Below, piece by piece: positions 8,422 to 17,129 of a stretch of DNA of 64,000 nucleotides. The notes below the pieces were generated by a model. The model was not told the DNA's origin and ran no database searches. It worked only from the letters and a program-made list of their open reading frames with translations. A program made the translations under genes and the position numbers. The DNA lies in contig NZ_CP016294.1 in NCBI RefSeq assembly GCF_001704155.1, positions 1,361,501-1,425,500 on the forward strand, read 5' to 3'. This stretch comes from Stenotrophomonas rhizophila (GTDB taxonomy: Bacteria > Pseudomonadota > Gammaproteobacteria > Xanthomonadales > Xanthomonadaceae). The number at the start of each line of letters is the position of its first letter. Within the stretch, counting starts at the first letter, position 1.

Positions 8422-9089
8422 ACCGCGGCCCCGTAGTGCCACGCCCTGCGTGGCAACCCCGCACACCCGAACAGGTTCGACCGCAACTCCAACCCGGCCC
8501 CATCCACCCGCTTCACCAACACCTGCCGCGACCCACCACCAAACTCGCGCCAGTTCACCGCCCCACCATCGGGCAGGCACAGCTCACCATCCACGCGCCG
8601 GCCAAAGCGCAGCTCCCATGCCTGCAGGGCAGCGACCAGCGCGTCAGCATCCTGCGCGGTTTCGACGTCCCACAGCAGGTCGATATCCGACCGCGCATGC
8701 ACGTACTCCAACCCGGTCAACGCCTGCCAGGCAAACGCCCCGAACACCCGGGCCGGCGCCAGCCGATCCAACGCCTGCAGCGGTCCGCGCCAGTCCTCCG
8801 GCGTGCGCGCGTGCACCCGCACCCCGGCCAGTTCCAGCGGCGCCTGCTGGCGCACGATGTCGCCCAGCGGCACCCGCAGACCCAACCGCTGCTTGCCCTC
8901 GGCGGGGGGGAGGGGAATGCCGAGGCGCACGCGGGGATCGGGATCATCGGCAGCGCGGCGCGCCACCACGGCGGGCCAGCCCTGGGCAAACCACGCCGCC
9001 AGGCGCGCGTCATGCGCGGCGATGTCAGCCCGCCAATCGGCGTGCGCCGACAGCCAGACCAGGGTGTGGCGGGCAGGCCGGTCAGGCAT
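8418..9089 (-). CDS. mdcG: Phosphoribosyl-dephospho-CoA transferase (holo-ACP synthase of malonate decarboxylase)
   Basis: This 223-residue nucleotidyltransferase-like enzyme transfers the prosthetic group made by MdcB onto a serine of MdcC. VFGAFAWQALTGLEYVHA followed by SDIDLLWDVE matches the MdcG pattern, where the SDID aspartates bind metal. The ATG at 9089 overlaps the mdcE end by 8 bases. The last dozen residues (CAGLPRRAWHYGAAV) are encoded largely by a GTAG repeat, so the natural C-terminus appears to have been replaced or extended by the repeat. Confidence 0.85.
   Translation of the reverse strand: MPDRPARHTLVWLSAHADWRADIAAHDARLAAWFAQGWPAVVARRAADDPDPRVRLGIPLPPAEGKQRLGLRVPLGDIVRQQAPLELAGVRVHARTPEDWRGPLQALDRLAPARVFGAFAWQALTGLEYVHARSDIDLLWDVETAQDADALVAALQAWELRFGRRVDGELCLPDGGAVNWREFGGGSRQVLVKRVDGAGLELRSNLFGCAGLPRRAWHYGAAV
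8433..8457 (+). repeat. GTAG palindromic repeat inside the 3' end of mdcG
   Basis: GTAGTGCCACGCCCTGCGTGGCA is the same hairpin as at 2912 and 43354. Here it lies within the open reading frame of mdcG and encodes most of that protein's last residues. It also lies 12 bases before the likely TTG start of mdcB on the minus-strand transcript. Confidence 0.75.
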
Positions 9090-9792
9090 CGCCAGCGGCC
9101 ACCTGTGCAGCCACGCGCGCGGCCAGGGTACGGCCACCACGCTCGGCACCGCGTTGCGCGCGCCGGTCACCCTCTGCCGGCGTGCGCAGCGCGTCCAGCA
9201 AAGCCTGCGCCAGATCGCCGTGCCATACCGACTGCACCGCGCCCATCGCAACGTAGTTTTCAACGCCCGGCGCGAACACCGGCGAGCTCTGGCTCAGCGC
9301 CTGCAGTTTCTCCAGCGGCTGCTTGGTCACCCGTGCCATCGCGCGCAGGTCCATCACCCGCACCTGCGCATCGGGCAGGGCGTGGATGTGGTCAGCCATC
9401 AGCCCGAACGACAGGAAGCCACCGCTGACCGATTCGCCGTACACCAGCGTGACCAGGCGCGCGCCGCGGCGCCGGGCCAGGTCCAACGTCTGCGCCAGGT
9501 GCGCGAAGTAGCCATTGATGCCCAGCAGTTCATCGCGGCGCGCCAGTCGTTGGCCGGCGGTATCGACCAGCATCACGATCGGGCGCTGCGGGAACGCAGC
9601 GGTGCTCGCCAATACCGTTTCGGCCAGCACCAGCGCGTGATCCACGCCCACTTCGATCTTGTCGGTGGTGCCGATCACGGTCACCCCGCCGTCGTCGGTG
9701 GTGGCGGTCCCGGTCAGTGCCGAATCGGCAACGGCGATGGTATGCCCGCGCGGAAACAGCGCGTCGAGCAGGGTGTTCAGTGGCGCGGTCAT
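9082..9792 (-). CDS. mdcE: Malonate decarboxylase gamma subunit
   Basis: This 236-residue crotonase-fold subunit works with MdcD as the carboxy-lyase that decarboxylates malonyl-S-ACP to acetyl-S-ACP. It contains VMLVDTAGQRLARRDELLGI and LVYGESVSGGFLSFGLMAD, the oxyanion-type glycine-rich turn of the family. The ATG overlaps the mdcD stop as ATGA, and mdcG starts within its last codons. In some bacteria the beta and gamma subunits are described jointly as co-decarboxylase; here they are separate genes. Confidence 0.9.
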   Translation of the reverse strand: MTAPLNTLLDALFPRGHTIAVADSALTGTATTDDGGVTVIGTTDKIEVGVDHALVLAETVLASTAAFPQRPIVMLVDTAGQRLARRDELLGINGYFAHLAQTLDLARRRGARLVTLVYGESVSGGFLSFGLMADHIHALPDAQVRVMDLRAMARVTKQPLEKLQALSQSSPVFAPGVENYVAMGAVQSVWHGDLAQALLDALRTPAEGDRRAQRGAERGGRTLAARVAAQVAAGDA

Positions 9793-10697
9793 GGCAGGCT
9801 CCGGTCAGCGGTGGCGGCCAGGAAGTCATCGGTATCCAGCAACGGCAGCCGTTGCGGATCGTCGATGCCGAGCCGTGCCCAGATCTCCACGCCATCGCGG
9901 CAATCGCCCCAGGCCTGCGCGCGCGCCTTGAGGGCGGCGTGGCGGGCCTGCAGCGCGGCAAGGGCGGTATCGGTGCCGTTGCTGGCGGCATCCGGCTGCA
10001 GGGCATCGAATGCCGCCTGCGCGAACGCCTCTATCGCATCGGGCACCAGCACCTGGGCCTGGTCGATCAGGTAGCGGTGCTTGCCGCCGGTGACCCGCCA
10101 GACCAGTGCGCGGTCGCGCGCATCGAACTCTTCCACGCCGCGCACCGTTTCGATCACCTCCGGGCCGGACAGCGACAGCCGGCCTTCCTCGGACATGATC
10201 ACCGTGGTGCAGCAGCGGGCCACGATGCCCATGCCCCCGAACGCGCCGTTGCCGCTGCCGATCAGCGCCAACACCGGTACCCCGGCGGCACGCGTTGCGA
10301 GCACCGCGCGCATGATTTCGGAAATGGCGATCAGCCCGGCGTTGGCCTCGTGCAGGCGCACGCCGCCGGTATCGAGCAGCAGCAGCACGCCTTCGGGGCG
10401 GGTCTGCCCGGCGCGTTGCAGCAGGCCGGTGAGCTTGGCGCCGTGCACTTCGCCCACGCCGCCCCCCATGAACTGGCCCTGCTGTGCGGCCACCAGCACG
10501 CGCTTGCCGCGCAGCTGGCCTTCGCCCACCACGATGCCGTCGTCGAACGCGGCGGGCTGGTCCAGCTGGGCCAGGTGCGGACTGATCGCGCGCTGTGCAG
10601 GCCCAAGCAGTTCCTTGAACGAGCCGGTATCCAGCACGCCGGCGATGCGCTCGCGTGCGTCGGCTTCGTAATAGCTGTGGCGGTGGGCCAGGCTCAT
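9789..10697 (-). CDS. mdcD: Malonate decarboxylase beta subunit
   Basis: A 302-residue biotin-independent carboxyltransferase-like subunit. Features include MSLAHRHSYYEADARERIAG at the start, GVLLLLDTGGVRLHEANAGL, and GSGNGAFGGMGIVARCCTTV, which match the carboxyl_trans fold of MdcD. It pairs with MdcE. The ATG overlaps the mdcC stop as ATGA, continuing the coupled chain of the operon. Confidence 0.9.
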   Translation of the reverse strand: MSLAHRHSYYEADARERIAGVLDTGSFKELLGPAQRAISPHLAQLDQPAAFDDGIVVGEGQLRGKRVLVAAQQGQFMGGGVGEVHGAKLTGLLQRAGQTRPEGVLLLLDTGGVRLHEANAGLIAISEIMRAVLATRAAGVPVLALIGSGNGAFGGMGIVARCCTTVIMSEEGRLSLSGPEVIETVRGVEEFDARDRALVWRVTGGKHRYLIDQAQVLVPDAIEAFAQAAFDALQPDAASNGTDTALAALQARHAALKARAQAWGDCRDGVEIWARLGIDDPQRLPLLDTDDFLAATADRSLP

Positions 10698-11014
10698 GCG
10701 CTGTCTCCGGCGTGCAGGGTTTCCACCGCCTGGTCCAGCCGCAGGCTGACCACGGCGGGGGTGGCGCCGGCGTCGTTGATCGACACCTGCACATCGCGCA
10801 GCGGGTGGCGGCGGGCGAAATCGGTGATCACCGCTTCCCAGATGCTGCCGAAACCGCGCGCGGCGGTGATGATGCGCACCGCCATCGCGCCGTCCAGCGC
10901 GGCAGGCTCCAGCAGGATTTCCAGGTTGCCCGAGGCCAGCACGCCCACCAGCACCGCATCGGTGGGGAAGTGCACGGGCTGGGTGCCGGTGAAACGGTAG
11001 TCGAGGGTTTCCAT
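10694..11014 (-). CDS. mdcC: Malonate decarboxylase acyl carrier protein (delta subunit)
   Basis: A 106-residue acyl carrier protein. The segment DAVLVGVLASGNLEILLEP holds the serine (Ser28) expected to carry the phosphoribosyl-dephospho-CoA arm, by analogy with the modified serine of Klebsiella MdcC and citrate lyase CitD. The length agrees with the family (about 100). ATG at 11014 follows the mdcA stop by 11 bases. The frame is open much further upstream but that overlaps mdcA and is an artefact. Confidence 0.9.
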   Translation of the reverse strand: METLDYRFTGTQPVHFPTDAVLVGVLASGNLEILLEPAALDGAMAVRIITAARGFGSIWEAVITDFARRHPLRDVQVSINDAGATPAVVSLRLDQAVETLHAGDSA

Positions 11015-11025
11015 GGCAGGTTCCC

Positions 11026-12669
11026 TTACCAGTTGCGGAAGCGCTTGGGCGGGTCGTACAGGCCGCCGGACCAGCGCACGAGGTCTTTCACCGAACGCGC
11101 GGCCAGCAGGTCGCGGCTGGCATCGCGCACGTGGATGCCCAGGTCGGCCGGGCGCTGGATCACGCCACGGTCGCGCAGGTTCTCGACCATCGCGCGGTCG
11201 CGGCCCAGGCCCACGGCGGTGTAGCCGGCCACGCCGCGGATGGCCTGTTCGCGTTCCTCCGGGGTGCGGCACAGCAGCAGGTTGGCGATGCCCTCTTCGG
11301 TAAGCACATGGCTGACGTCGTCGCCATAGATCATCACCGGCGGCAGCGGCATGGCCGCACGTTCGGCCAGTTCCCACGCATCCAGCCGATCAACGAACGC
11401 CGGCGCCATGTGCTCGCGGAAGGTTTCCACCATCTGCACCACCAGTTTTCGCCCACGTGGCATTTCACCGGGGCGCGCGGCCTGCTGGCCAGCCTTCAAC
11501 CAGGCGTCGCTGGCATGGCGGCGGCCGCGTGCGTCCGAGCCCATGTTGGGCGCGCCGCCGAAGCCGGCGATGCGGTCGCGGGTGGCGGTGGAGCTGTTGC
11601 CCTGCAGGTCGATCTGCAGGGTGGAACCGATGAACATGTCGCAGGCATACAGCCCGGCGGTCTGCGAGAACGCGCGGTTGGAGCGCATCGAGCCGTCGGC
11701 GCCGGTAAAGAACACATCCCCGCGCGCGGCGATGTACTTTTCCATGCCCAGTTCGGAGCCGAACGAGTGCACGGATCTGACGAAGCCCGATTCGATCGCC
11801 GGGATCAACGCCGGGTGCGGGTTGAGCGCCCAGTGCTGGCAGATTTTTCCTTTCAGCCCGAGCGATTCGGCGTAGGTGGGCAGCAGCAGTTCAATGGCGG
11901 CGGTATCGAACCCGATGCCGTGGTTGAGCCGGTTGACCCCGTATTCGGCGTAGATGCCCTTGATGGCCATCATCGCCATCAGTACCTGGATTTCCGAGAT
12001 CTGCGCCGGGTCGCGGGTGAACAACGGTTCGATGTGGTTCGGGCGCGGCGCCTGCACCACGAAGTTGACCCAGTCGGCGGGGATGTCGACGCGGGGCAGG
12101 GTGTCGACGATCTCGTTGACCTGGGCGACGACGATGCCACCGCCGAACGCGGTGGCCTCGACGATCACCGGGGTGTCTTCGGTGTTGGGGCCGGTGTAGA
12201 GGTTGCCGTGGCGGTCGGCGGCCTGGGCGGCAACGAGTGCGACGCGCGGGGTGAGGTCGATGAAGTAGCGGCCGAACAGTTCCAGGTAGGTATGGATCGC
12301 ACCGATCTGGATGCGCCCTTCGGCGACAAGGTTGGCCAGCCGCACCGACTGCGGGCCGGAGAAGGAGAAGTCGAGCCTGGAGGCGATGCCGCGTTCGAAG
12401 ACATCCAGGTGCGAGGGCAGTGACAGCACCGACTGCACCATGTGCAGGTCATGGACCCGGGCCGGGTCGAGGTCGGCCAGGCACTGGGCGAGGAAATCGG
12501 CCTGTTTCTGGTTGTTGCCCTCCAGGCAGACCTTGTCGCCCGGCTCCAGCAGGGCGTGCAGCAGGGCGATGGCATCGTTGGCGGCGACGTTGCGGCCGCG
12601 CGCCCAGGGGGCGGCGCGTTCAAGCCGGGCCTGGCGGCCACGCTCCAAGGTGTCCCAACTGGGGTTCAT
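11026..12669 (-). CDS. mdcA: Malonate decarboxylase alpha subunit (acetyl-S-ACP:malonate ACP transferase)
   Basis: This 547-residue CoA-transferase-like subunit exchanges acetate for malonate on the MdcC thiol. It is the first gene of the operon, starting MNPSWDTLERGRQARLERA. Family features include NNQKQADFLAQCL, NHIEPLFTRDPAQISE and GIGFDTAAIELLLPTYAE, as well as a C-terminal YDPPKRFRNW end. Its promoter region contains an 11-bp-spaced direct repeat of TAATTACG. The whole set A-C-D-E-G-B-H is present, so the enzyme should be functional and biotin-independent. Confidence 0.92.
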   Translation of the reverse strand: MNPSWDTLERGRQARLERAAPWARGRNVAANDAIALLHALLEPGDKVCLEGNNQKQADFLAQCLADLDPARVHDLHMVQSVLSLPSHLDVFERGIASRLDFSFSGPQSVRLANLVAEGRIQIGAIHTYLELFGRYFIDLTPRVALVAAQAADRHGNLYTGPNTEDTPVIVEATAFGGGIVVAQVNEIVDTLPRVDIPADWVNFVVQAPRPNHIEPLFTRDPAQISEIQVLMAMMAIKGIYAEYGVNRLNHGIGFDTAAIELLLPTYAESLGLKGKICQHWALNPHPALIPAIESGFVRSVHSFGSELGMEKYIAARGDVFFTGADGSMRSNRAFSQTAGLYACDMFIGSTLQIDLQGNSSTATRDRIAGFGGAPNMGSDARGRRHASDAWLKAGQQAARPGEMPRGRKLVVQMVETFREHMAPAFVDRLDAWELAERAAMPLPPVMIYGDDVSHVLTEEGIANLLLCRTPEEREQAIRGVAGYTAVGLGRDRAMVENLRDRGVIQRPADLGIHVRDASRDLLAARSVKDLVRWSGGLYDPPKRFRNW

Positions 12670-12694
12670 CGACGGGCATCCGAATGGCGTTTTG

Positions 12695-12714
12695 GTAATT
12701 ACGCCATAATTACG
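12695..12714 (-). promoter_or_regulatory. Putative operator of the mdc operon
   Basis: Two copies of TAATTACG (12696-12703 and 12707-12714) are spaced by exactly one helical turn, 26 bases upstream of the mdcA ATG. The first copy is part of the palindrome GTAATTAC. The position suits a repressor or activator site, possibly for the GntR regulator at 4286. No clear -35/-10 pair can be assigned with confidence. Confidence 0.4.
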
Positions 12715-12740
12715 GACGGTCGTGCAACCCGCAGCGCAGC

Positions 12741-12770
12741 AAAAAGAAAGGCCCGCCAGGAGGCGGGCCT
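12741..12770 (-). terminator. Rho-independent terminator of the TonB receptor gene
   Basis: The stem 12749-12757/12762-12770 (AGGCCCGCC/GGCGGGCCT) with loop AGGA is followed on the minus strand by a T-rich run. It lies 26 bases beyond the stop of the receptor gene. Confidence 0.85.
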
Positions 12771-12795
12771 ATTCAGATTTCAACCGCGCGGCGGA

Positions 12796-14970
12796 TCAGT
12801 ATTTCCAGCGCAGGCTCGCGGAAATGAAGCGTGGTTCGCCGTAGTTGTTGTAGTCCAGGTTGGCCCAGTAGGTCTTGTCCAGCGCGTTGCGCACGCTCAG
12901 GGTGGCGGTCCAGCTGTCGCTGATCTGGTAGTTGGCGTGCAGGTTGACCAGCATGTAGGCCGGCTGGCGCACGGTGCGGGTGCCGCCCAGCGGGTAGGGG
13001 ATGTTGTAGCCCTCCACTTCGCTCTGCCAGGAGAAGCCGCCGCCCACGGTCAGGCGGTCCAGCACGCCGGGCAGGCGCACGCTGGTGTTGAGCTGCAGGA
13101 AATCCTCGGGCAGGTTGGCGTAGATCAGGTCGGTGCTGGCACGGGTCACCTTGACGTGGGTGTAGCCGGCATTGACGGTCCAGCCCGGGCGGATCTCGCC
13201 GTTGATGTCCATTTCCCAGCCGCGCGACTTGGTGCCGTTGACGCCGATGTAGGCCGAGGTGCCATCGCTGAGTGAGCCGTCCGGCAGGCTCATGTCGCGC
13301 ACGGCGTAGTTGTCCTGCTTGGCTTCGAAGATGGCGGCGTTGGCGGTCAGCCGGCCGTCGAACCACTGCGACTTGATGCCGGCTTCCAGGTTGGAGCCTT
13401 CCACCGGGGCGAGCAGGTTCTCGTTGCGGTCCTTGTAGTTCTGCGGGTTGAAGATTTCGGTGTAGCTGGCGTACACCGAGAAGTCGGGCACGATGTCGTA
13501 GACCAGGCCGACGTAGGGAGTGACTTCGTCGGTGACTTTGTACTGGCCGCTGGTGCCGGTGTAGGTGCCGGCGGCGTTGTAGGCGCGGGTCAGGGTTTCC
13601 CAGCGGCTCAGGCGCGCGCCGGCGATCAGCGACAGCGGATCGGCCAGGCGCAGGCGGGTGGAGGCGTACACGCCGCTCTGCCGGGTGCGGGCGATGCGGC
13701 GGGCGCCGGTGCGGCTGGCGGTCAGCTCGGGAATGTCGCCGTTCCAGTTGCGGATGTCGGGGATGTTGTAGCGCCAGTTGGCCACCGAGGTAAGGGTCCA
13801 GGTGGTGGCTTCGAGGTCGGACCAGCTGCCACCGACGACGACATCGTGTTCGCGGCCGAAGGCGGGGAAGGTGCCGGACAGGAACAGGTCGGCGCCCTTG
13901 CGGGTGTCTTCGGCATCGCCGGCACCGGCCAGCAGGTAAGTGCCGGCACCACTCACGGGATCGGGGTAGCCGCTGCCGTAGACGCGCACGTTCTGGACGT
14001 TGCCGCGGGTGTAGGCGGTGTTGAGCTTGAGCAGCCAGTTTTCACCGAAGCGCTGTTCGAGGTTGGCGAAGGCGGTGCTGGTTTCGCGCTGCCAGTAGCT
14101 CCACTTGGGGGCCATGTTGGTTTCGCGGGGGAGGTGGGCGAAGGTGCCGTCGCTGTTGAAGAAGGGCACGGTGCCCCAGGTGGAGCCGACCGGGTTGTTG
14201 TCCTGGCGCTGGTAGCCGACGGTGACGGTGGTGGAATCGGTCAGGTCGCCTTCCAGCACGGCCATGCCGGCCATCTTGTCTTCTTTGTAGCGGTCGTAAT
14301 ACAGCTCGCGATCGGTATACGCGGCAACGACGCGGCTGCGGAAGCGGCCATCGCGGGTGAGCGGGGCGTTGACGTCGGCTTCCATGCGGCGGAAGTCCCA
14401 GCTGCCGGCGCTGATGGCGAAGGAGGCGTCGAACTCCTTGCCGGGGCGCTTGCGCAGCAGGTTGACGGTGGCCGAGGGAATGCCGGCGCCGCTGAGCAGG
14501 CCGTTGGCGCCGCGGATGACTTCGATGCGGTCGTAGAAGGCGGTGTCGTATTCCTGGTTGGTGGAGCCGCTGTAGGTGGGCAGGCTGTCGACCTGGAAGT
14601 CGGTGATGGTGAAGCCGCGCGCGTAGTACAGGGGGCGCTGGGTGTCGTAGAAGGAGACGTTGACGCCGGTGATGTTGCGCATGACGTCGTTGATCGAGAA
14701 CAGCGATTCGTTCTGGATGCGGTCGAGGGCGAGGACGCTGGTGGACTGCGGGGTTTCCTGCAGGGTGATGGGCAGGCGGGTGGTGCTGGACGGCGCGCGC
14801 TGGGAGCCGACGACGTTCACCTGGTCCAGGGTCTTGGCATCGGCGGCACTGCTGCCGGCATCGACGGTGTCAGCCAGGGCCAAGGGCGAGGCCAGCGACA
14901 GCACGGACAGCAGGGCCAGGCCCAGTGGGGCACGGCGGACGGAAGCGGAGGGGAGGGAGCGGAGGGACAT
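12796..14970 (-). CDS. TonB-dependent siderophore receptor (FhuE/FpvA-like)
   Basis: A 724-residue outer membrane receptor. A signal peptide (hydrophobic LGLALLSVLSLASPLALAD) is followed by a short TonB-box region and the plug (about 55-200): TPQSTSVLALDRIQ, RGFTITDFQVDSLPTY, FYDRIEVIRGANGLLSGAG and ATVNLLRKRPG. The last is characteristic of ferric-siderophore receptors. The beta barrel follows and ends with the aromatic-terminated strand FISASLRWKY. A Fur-box-like dyad lies 44 bases upstream of the ATG, so iron repression is expected. The exact siderophore cannot be told; hydroxamate types are the nearest by motif. No sensor/anti-sigma signalling domain is present at the N-terminus. Confidence 0.88.
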   Translation of the reverse strand: MSLRSLPSASVRRAPLGLALLSVLSLASPLALADTVDAGSSAADAKTLDQVNVVGSQRAPSSTTRLPITLQETPQSTSVLALDRIQNESLFSINDVMRNITGVNVSFYDTQRPLYYARGFTITDFQVDSLPTYSGSTNQEYDTAFYDRIEVIRGANGLLSGAGIPSATVNLLRKRPGKEFDASFAISAGSWDFRRMEADVNAPLTRDGRFRSRVVAAYTDRELYYDRYKEDKMAGMAVLEGDLTDSTTVTVGYQRQDNNPVGSTWGTVPFFNSDGTFAHLPRETNMAPKWSYWQRETSTAFANLEQRFGENWLLKLNTAYTRGNVQNVRVYGSGYPDPVSGAGTYLLAGAGDAEDTRKGADLFLSGTFPAFGREHDVVVGGSWSDLEATTWTLTSVANWRYNIPDIRNWNGDIPELTASRTGARRIARTRQSGVYASTRLRLADPLSLIAGARLSRWETLTRAYNAAGTYTGTSGQYKVTDEVTPYVGLVYDIVPDFSVYASYTEIFNPQNYKDRNENLLAPVEGSNLEAGIKSQWFDGRLTANAAIFEAKQDNYAVRDMSLPDGSLSDGTSAYIGVNGTKSRGWEMDINGEIRPGWTVNAGYTHVKVTRASTDLIYANLPEDFLQLNTSVRLPGVLDRLTVGGGFSWQSEVEGYNIPYPLGGTRTVRQPAYMLVNLHANYQISDSWTATLSVRNALDKTYWANLDYNNYGEPRFISASLRWKY

Positions 14971-15013
14971 GCGGGGGTCTCAGCAGAGGCAGGTGGGTGC
15001 ACAACGGGACGCA

Positions 15014-15032
15014 AATGTAAATCGTTCGCATT
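15014..15032 (-). promoter_or_regulatory. Fur box upstream of the TonB receptor
   Basis: The 19-bp dyad reads AATGCGAACGATTTACATT on the minus strand, with AATG..AA/TT..CATT symmetry, close to the Fur consensus built from GATAAT-type hexamers. It overlaps the likely promoter, consistent with repression by iron-loaded Fur. Confidence 0.65.
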
Positions 15033-15086
15033 CTAATTACAATAATTTAACGAGCTGAAAGCGCGGGCGTCTCCTTTCTACGTGTT

Positions 15087-15195
15087 GGGGTGCGGGGCGG
15101 CAGGGGGCAGCGGGACGCGCGTAAACCCTTCCATGGGGCTCATCGCAGCATCCATGCTGCTCAAGGTCCCGCTACCCCCTGCCGCCCCGCACCCC
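15087..15195 (-). repeat. Covarying-stem structured element, copy B
   Basis: The arms 15087-15115 and 15166-15195 pair over about 30 bp with a single C.A opposition, which becomes a G.U pair if the minus strand is transcribed. The core on the minus strand holds GCAGCATGGATGCTGC and CCCCATGGAAGGG, as in copies A and C. The arm sequence is quite unlike that of the other copies. It occupies the gap between the receptor promoter and the terminator of the quinone oxidoreductase gene. Confidence 0.75.
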
Positions 15196-15225
15196 TGACG
15201 AATGGCTTGGGGCGGTCGGAACAGC

Positions 15226-15254
15226 AAAAAAAAAACCGGCCGAAGCCGGTTTTT
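15226..15254 (-). terminator. Rho-independent terminator of mqo
   Basis: The stem AACCGGC/GCCGGTT with a TTCG tetraloop is followed on the minus strand by ten T. It lies about 40 bases beyond the mqo stop. A second hairpin, AGCGGGG/CCCCGCT (15259-15277), lies between the stop and this terminator and resembles a degenerate GTAG repeat. Confidence 0.9.
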
Positions 15255-15293
15255 GTATAGCGGGGCTCTGCCCCGCTGCTTTCCGCTGCGGAC

Positions 15294-16991
15294 CTACAGG
15301 GCCTGCAGCTCCTCGTTCGCATTCCGCTTTTCTTTCGCCGGCGCCACCGGCGCCGCGGGCGGCGGGGTCAGCATCACTGCCGGGCTCGTCTCCACCGGCA
15401 CGTCCAGGTACGGCAGGCGCAGGGTGTCGCTGGTCTGGCGGCGGATCTCGTTGGTCAGGGCCGGGCTGTCGTTGAGCTTGCGCCCGTAGGACGGCACGAT
15501 CTGGGCCAGGCGGGCTTCCCAGCCGGCGGCCATCTGCTCGGGGAAGGCCTTCTTGAGCAGGTCCAGCATGATCGGCGGGGAGGTCGAGGCCCCCGGGGAG
15601 GCGCCGAGCAGGGCGGCCAGGGTGTGGTCCTTGTCGGTCACGATTTCGGTGCCGAACTGCAGGACGGCGCCCTTTTCCGGGTCGTGCTTGATGATCTGCA
15701 CGCGCTGGCCGGCGGTGACCAGTTCCCAGTCCTCGCGCTTGGCGTTGGGGAAGTACTTGACCAGTTCGGCCTGGCGGTCGTCGTCGTTGAGGCGGGCCTG
15801 GCCCATCAGGTACTTCACCAGGTCCAGGTTCTCCGCGCCGACGTCGAGCATGCCGGCCACGTTGTTGTGGTTGACCGAGGAGTAAAGGTCGAACCAGGAG
15901 CCGTGCTTGAGGAACTTGGTGCTGTACAGGGCGAACGGGCCGAACAGGACCACCGGCTTGCCATCGAGCTTGCGCGAATCCAGGTGCGGCACGGACATCG
16001 GCGGCGAGCCGGTCTCGGCCATGCCGTAGGCCTTGACGCCGTGGCGGCCGGCGATGGCCGGGGACTTGAAGGCCAGGAACTGGCCGCCGACCGGGAAGCC
16101 GGCGTAGTTCTTGGCTTCGGGGATGTTGGAGAGCTGCAGCAGCTTGAGCGCGGCGCCGCCGGCGCCGATGAACACGAAGCGCGACTTGAGGGTGGACTCG
16201 GTGCCGGCGTTGAGGTCCTTGACCGTGACGTTCCAGGTCTTGTCGTCGTTCTGGCGCAGGGCGCGGACTTCATGTTCCAGGTGCAGGCTGAAGTTCGGGT
16301 TGCGCTGCAGGCCGGCGGTGAGCTGGCGGGTGATCACGCCGAAGTTGACGTCGGTGCCCAGCGGCATCCAGGTGGCGGCGACCTTCTGGTTCGGGTCGCG
16401 GCCTTCCATCAGCAGCGGAGCCCAGGCCTTGATCTGCCCCGGGTCTTCGGAGTACTGCATGCCGTAGAACAGCGGATTCTTGACCAGCGCCTGCTGGCGC
16501 TTGTGCAGGTAGGCGATGTTGTCATCGCCCCACACGAAGCTCATGTGCGGGGTGGGGTTGATGAAGTCGGACGGCTGGCTGAGCCGGCCTTCCTTGACCT
16601 GGTGCGACCAGAACTGGCGGGAGATCTCGAACTGCTCGGCGATGCCGACCGCGCGCTTGGTCTCGATGCTGCCATCGGGCAGTTCCGGGGTGTAGTTCAG
16701 TTCGGCGAAGGCCGAATGCCCGGTGCCGGCGTTGTTCCAGCCATCGGAGCTTTCCAGGGCGACGCCGTCGAGGCGTTCGAACACCTGGATGTTCCAGTCT
16801 GGCTGCAGTTCCTGCAGGAAGGTGGCCAGGGTGATGCTCATGATGCCGCCGCCGACCAGCACGACGTCGACCGGCTTGTCGTTGCCCGCGGCCGGAACCG
16901 AACGCTGGTGGAGGGGCCAGTACAGGAATACGGCCGCTGCGATCAGCAACAGCACGAGCAGGCCGAGGACGACCTTCGCTAACTTTTTCAT
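15294..16991 (-). CDS. mqo: Malate:quinone oxidoreductase
   Basis: A 565-residue FAD enzyme oxidising malate to oxaloacetate with electrons passed to the quinone pool. Residues 1-25 form a hydrophobic anchor ([20 protein letters not shown]). The Rossmann FAD motif [17 protein letters not shown] follows at about 43-59, then [22 protein letters not shown], the strongly conserved MQO block. The C-terminus is extended by a proline-rich tail. The ATG at 16991 is followed by a Lys-Lys pair and a membrane helix, a sensible start; upstream in-frame sequence is not protein-like. The gene stands alone with its own terminator. Confidence 0.92.
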   Translation of the reverse strand: MKKLAKVVLGLLVLLLIAAAVFLYWPLHQRSVPAAGNDKPVDVVLVGGGIMSITLATFLQELQPDWNIQVFERLDGVALESSDGWNNAGTGHSAFAELNYTPELPDGSIETKRAVGIAEQFEISRQFWSHQVKEGRLSQPSDFINPTPHMSFVWGDDNIAYLHKRQQALVKNPLFYGMQYSEDPGQIKAWAPLLMEGRDPNQKVAATWMPLGTDVNFGVITRQLTAGLQRNPNFSLHLEHEVRALRQNDDKTWNVTVKDLNAGTESTLKSRFVFIGAGGAALKLLQLSNIPEAKNYAGFPVGGQFLAFKSPAIAGRHGVKAYGMAETGSPPMSVPHLDSRKLDGKPVVLFGPFALYSTKFLKHGSWFDLYSSVNHNNVAGMLDVGAENLDLVKYLMGQARLNDDDRQAELVKYFPNAKREDWELVTAGQRVQIIKHDPEKGAVLQFGTEIVTDKDHTLAALLGASPGASTSPPIMLDLLKKAFPEQMAAGWEARLAQIVPSYGRKLNDSPALTNEIRRQTSDTLRLPYLDVPVETSPAVMLTPPPAAPVAPAKEKRNANEELQAL

Positions 16992-17129
16992 GGATATCTC
17001 ATGTGGGGAGATGAGGGCAGGATGACCGCGCTTCGTGGAAGAAGCGTGAAGAAACAAGCTCTTGGCGCATCCAGGGCCCAATTTTAGCCCGAAACGGTAC
17101 GGATTTGGTGCAACGCAGCATCGCAGGGA

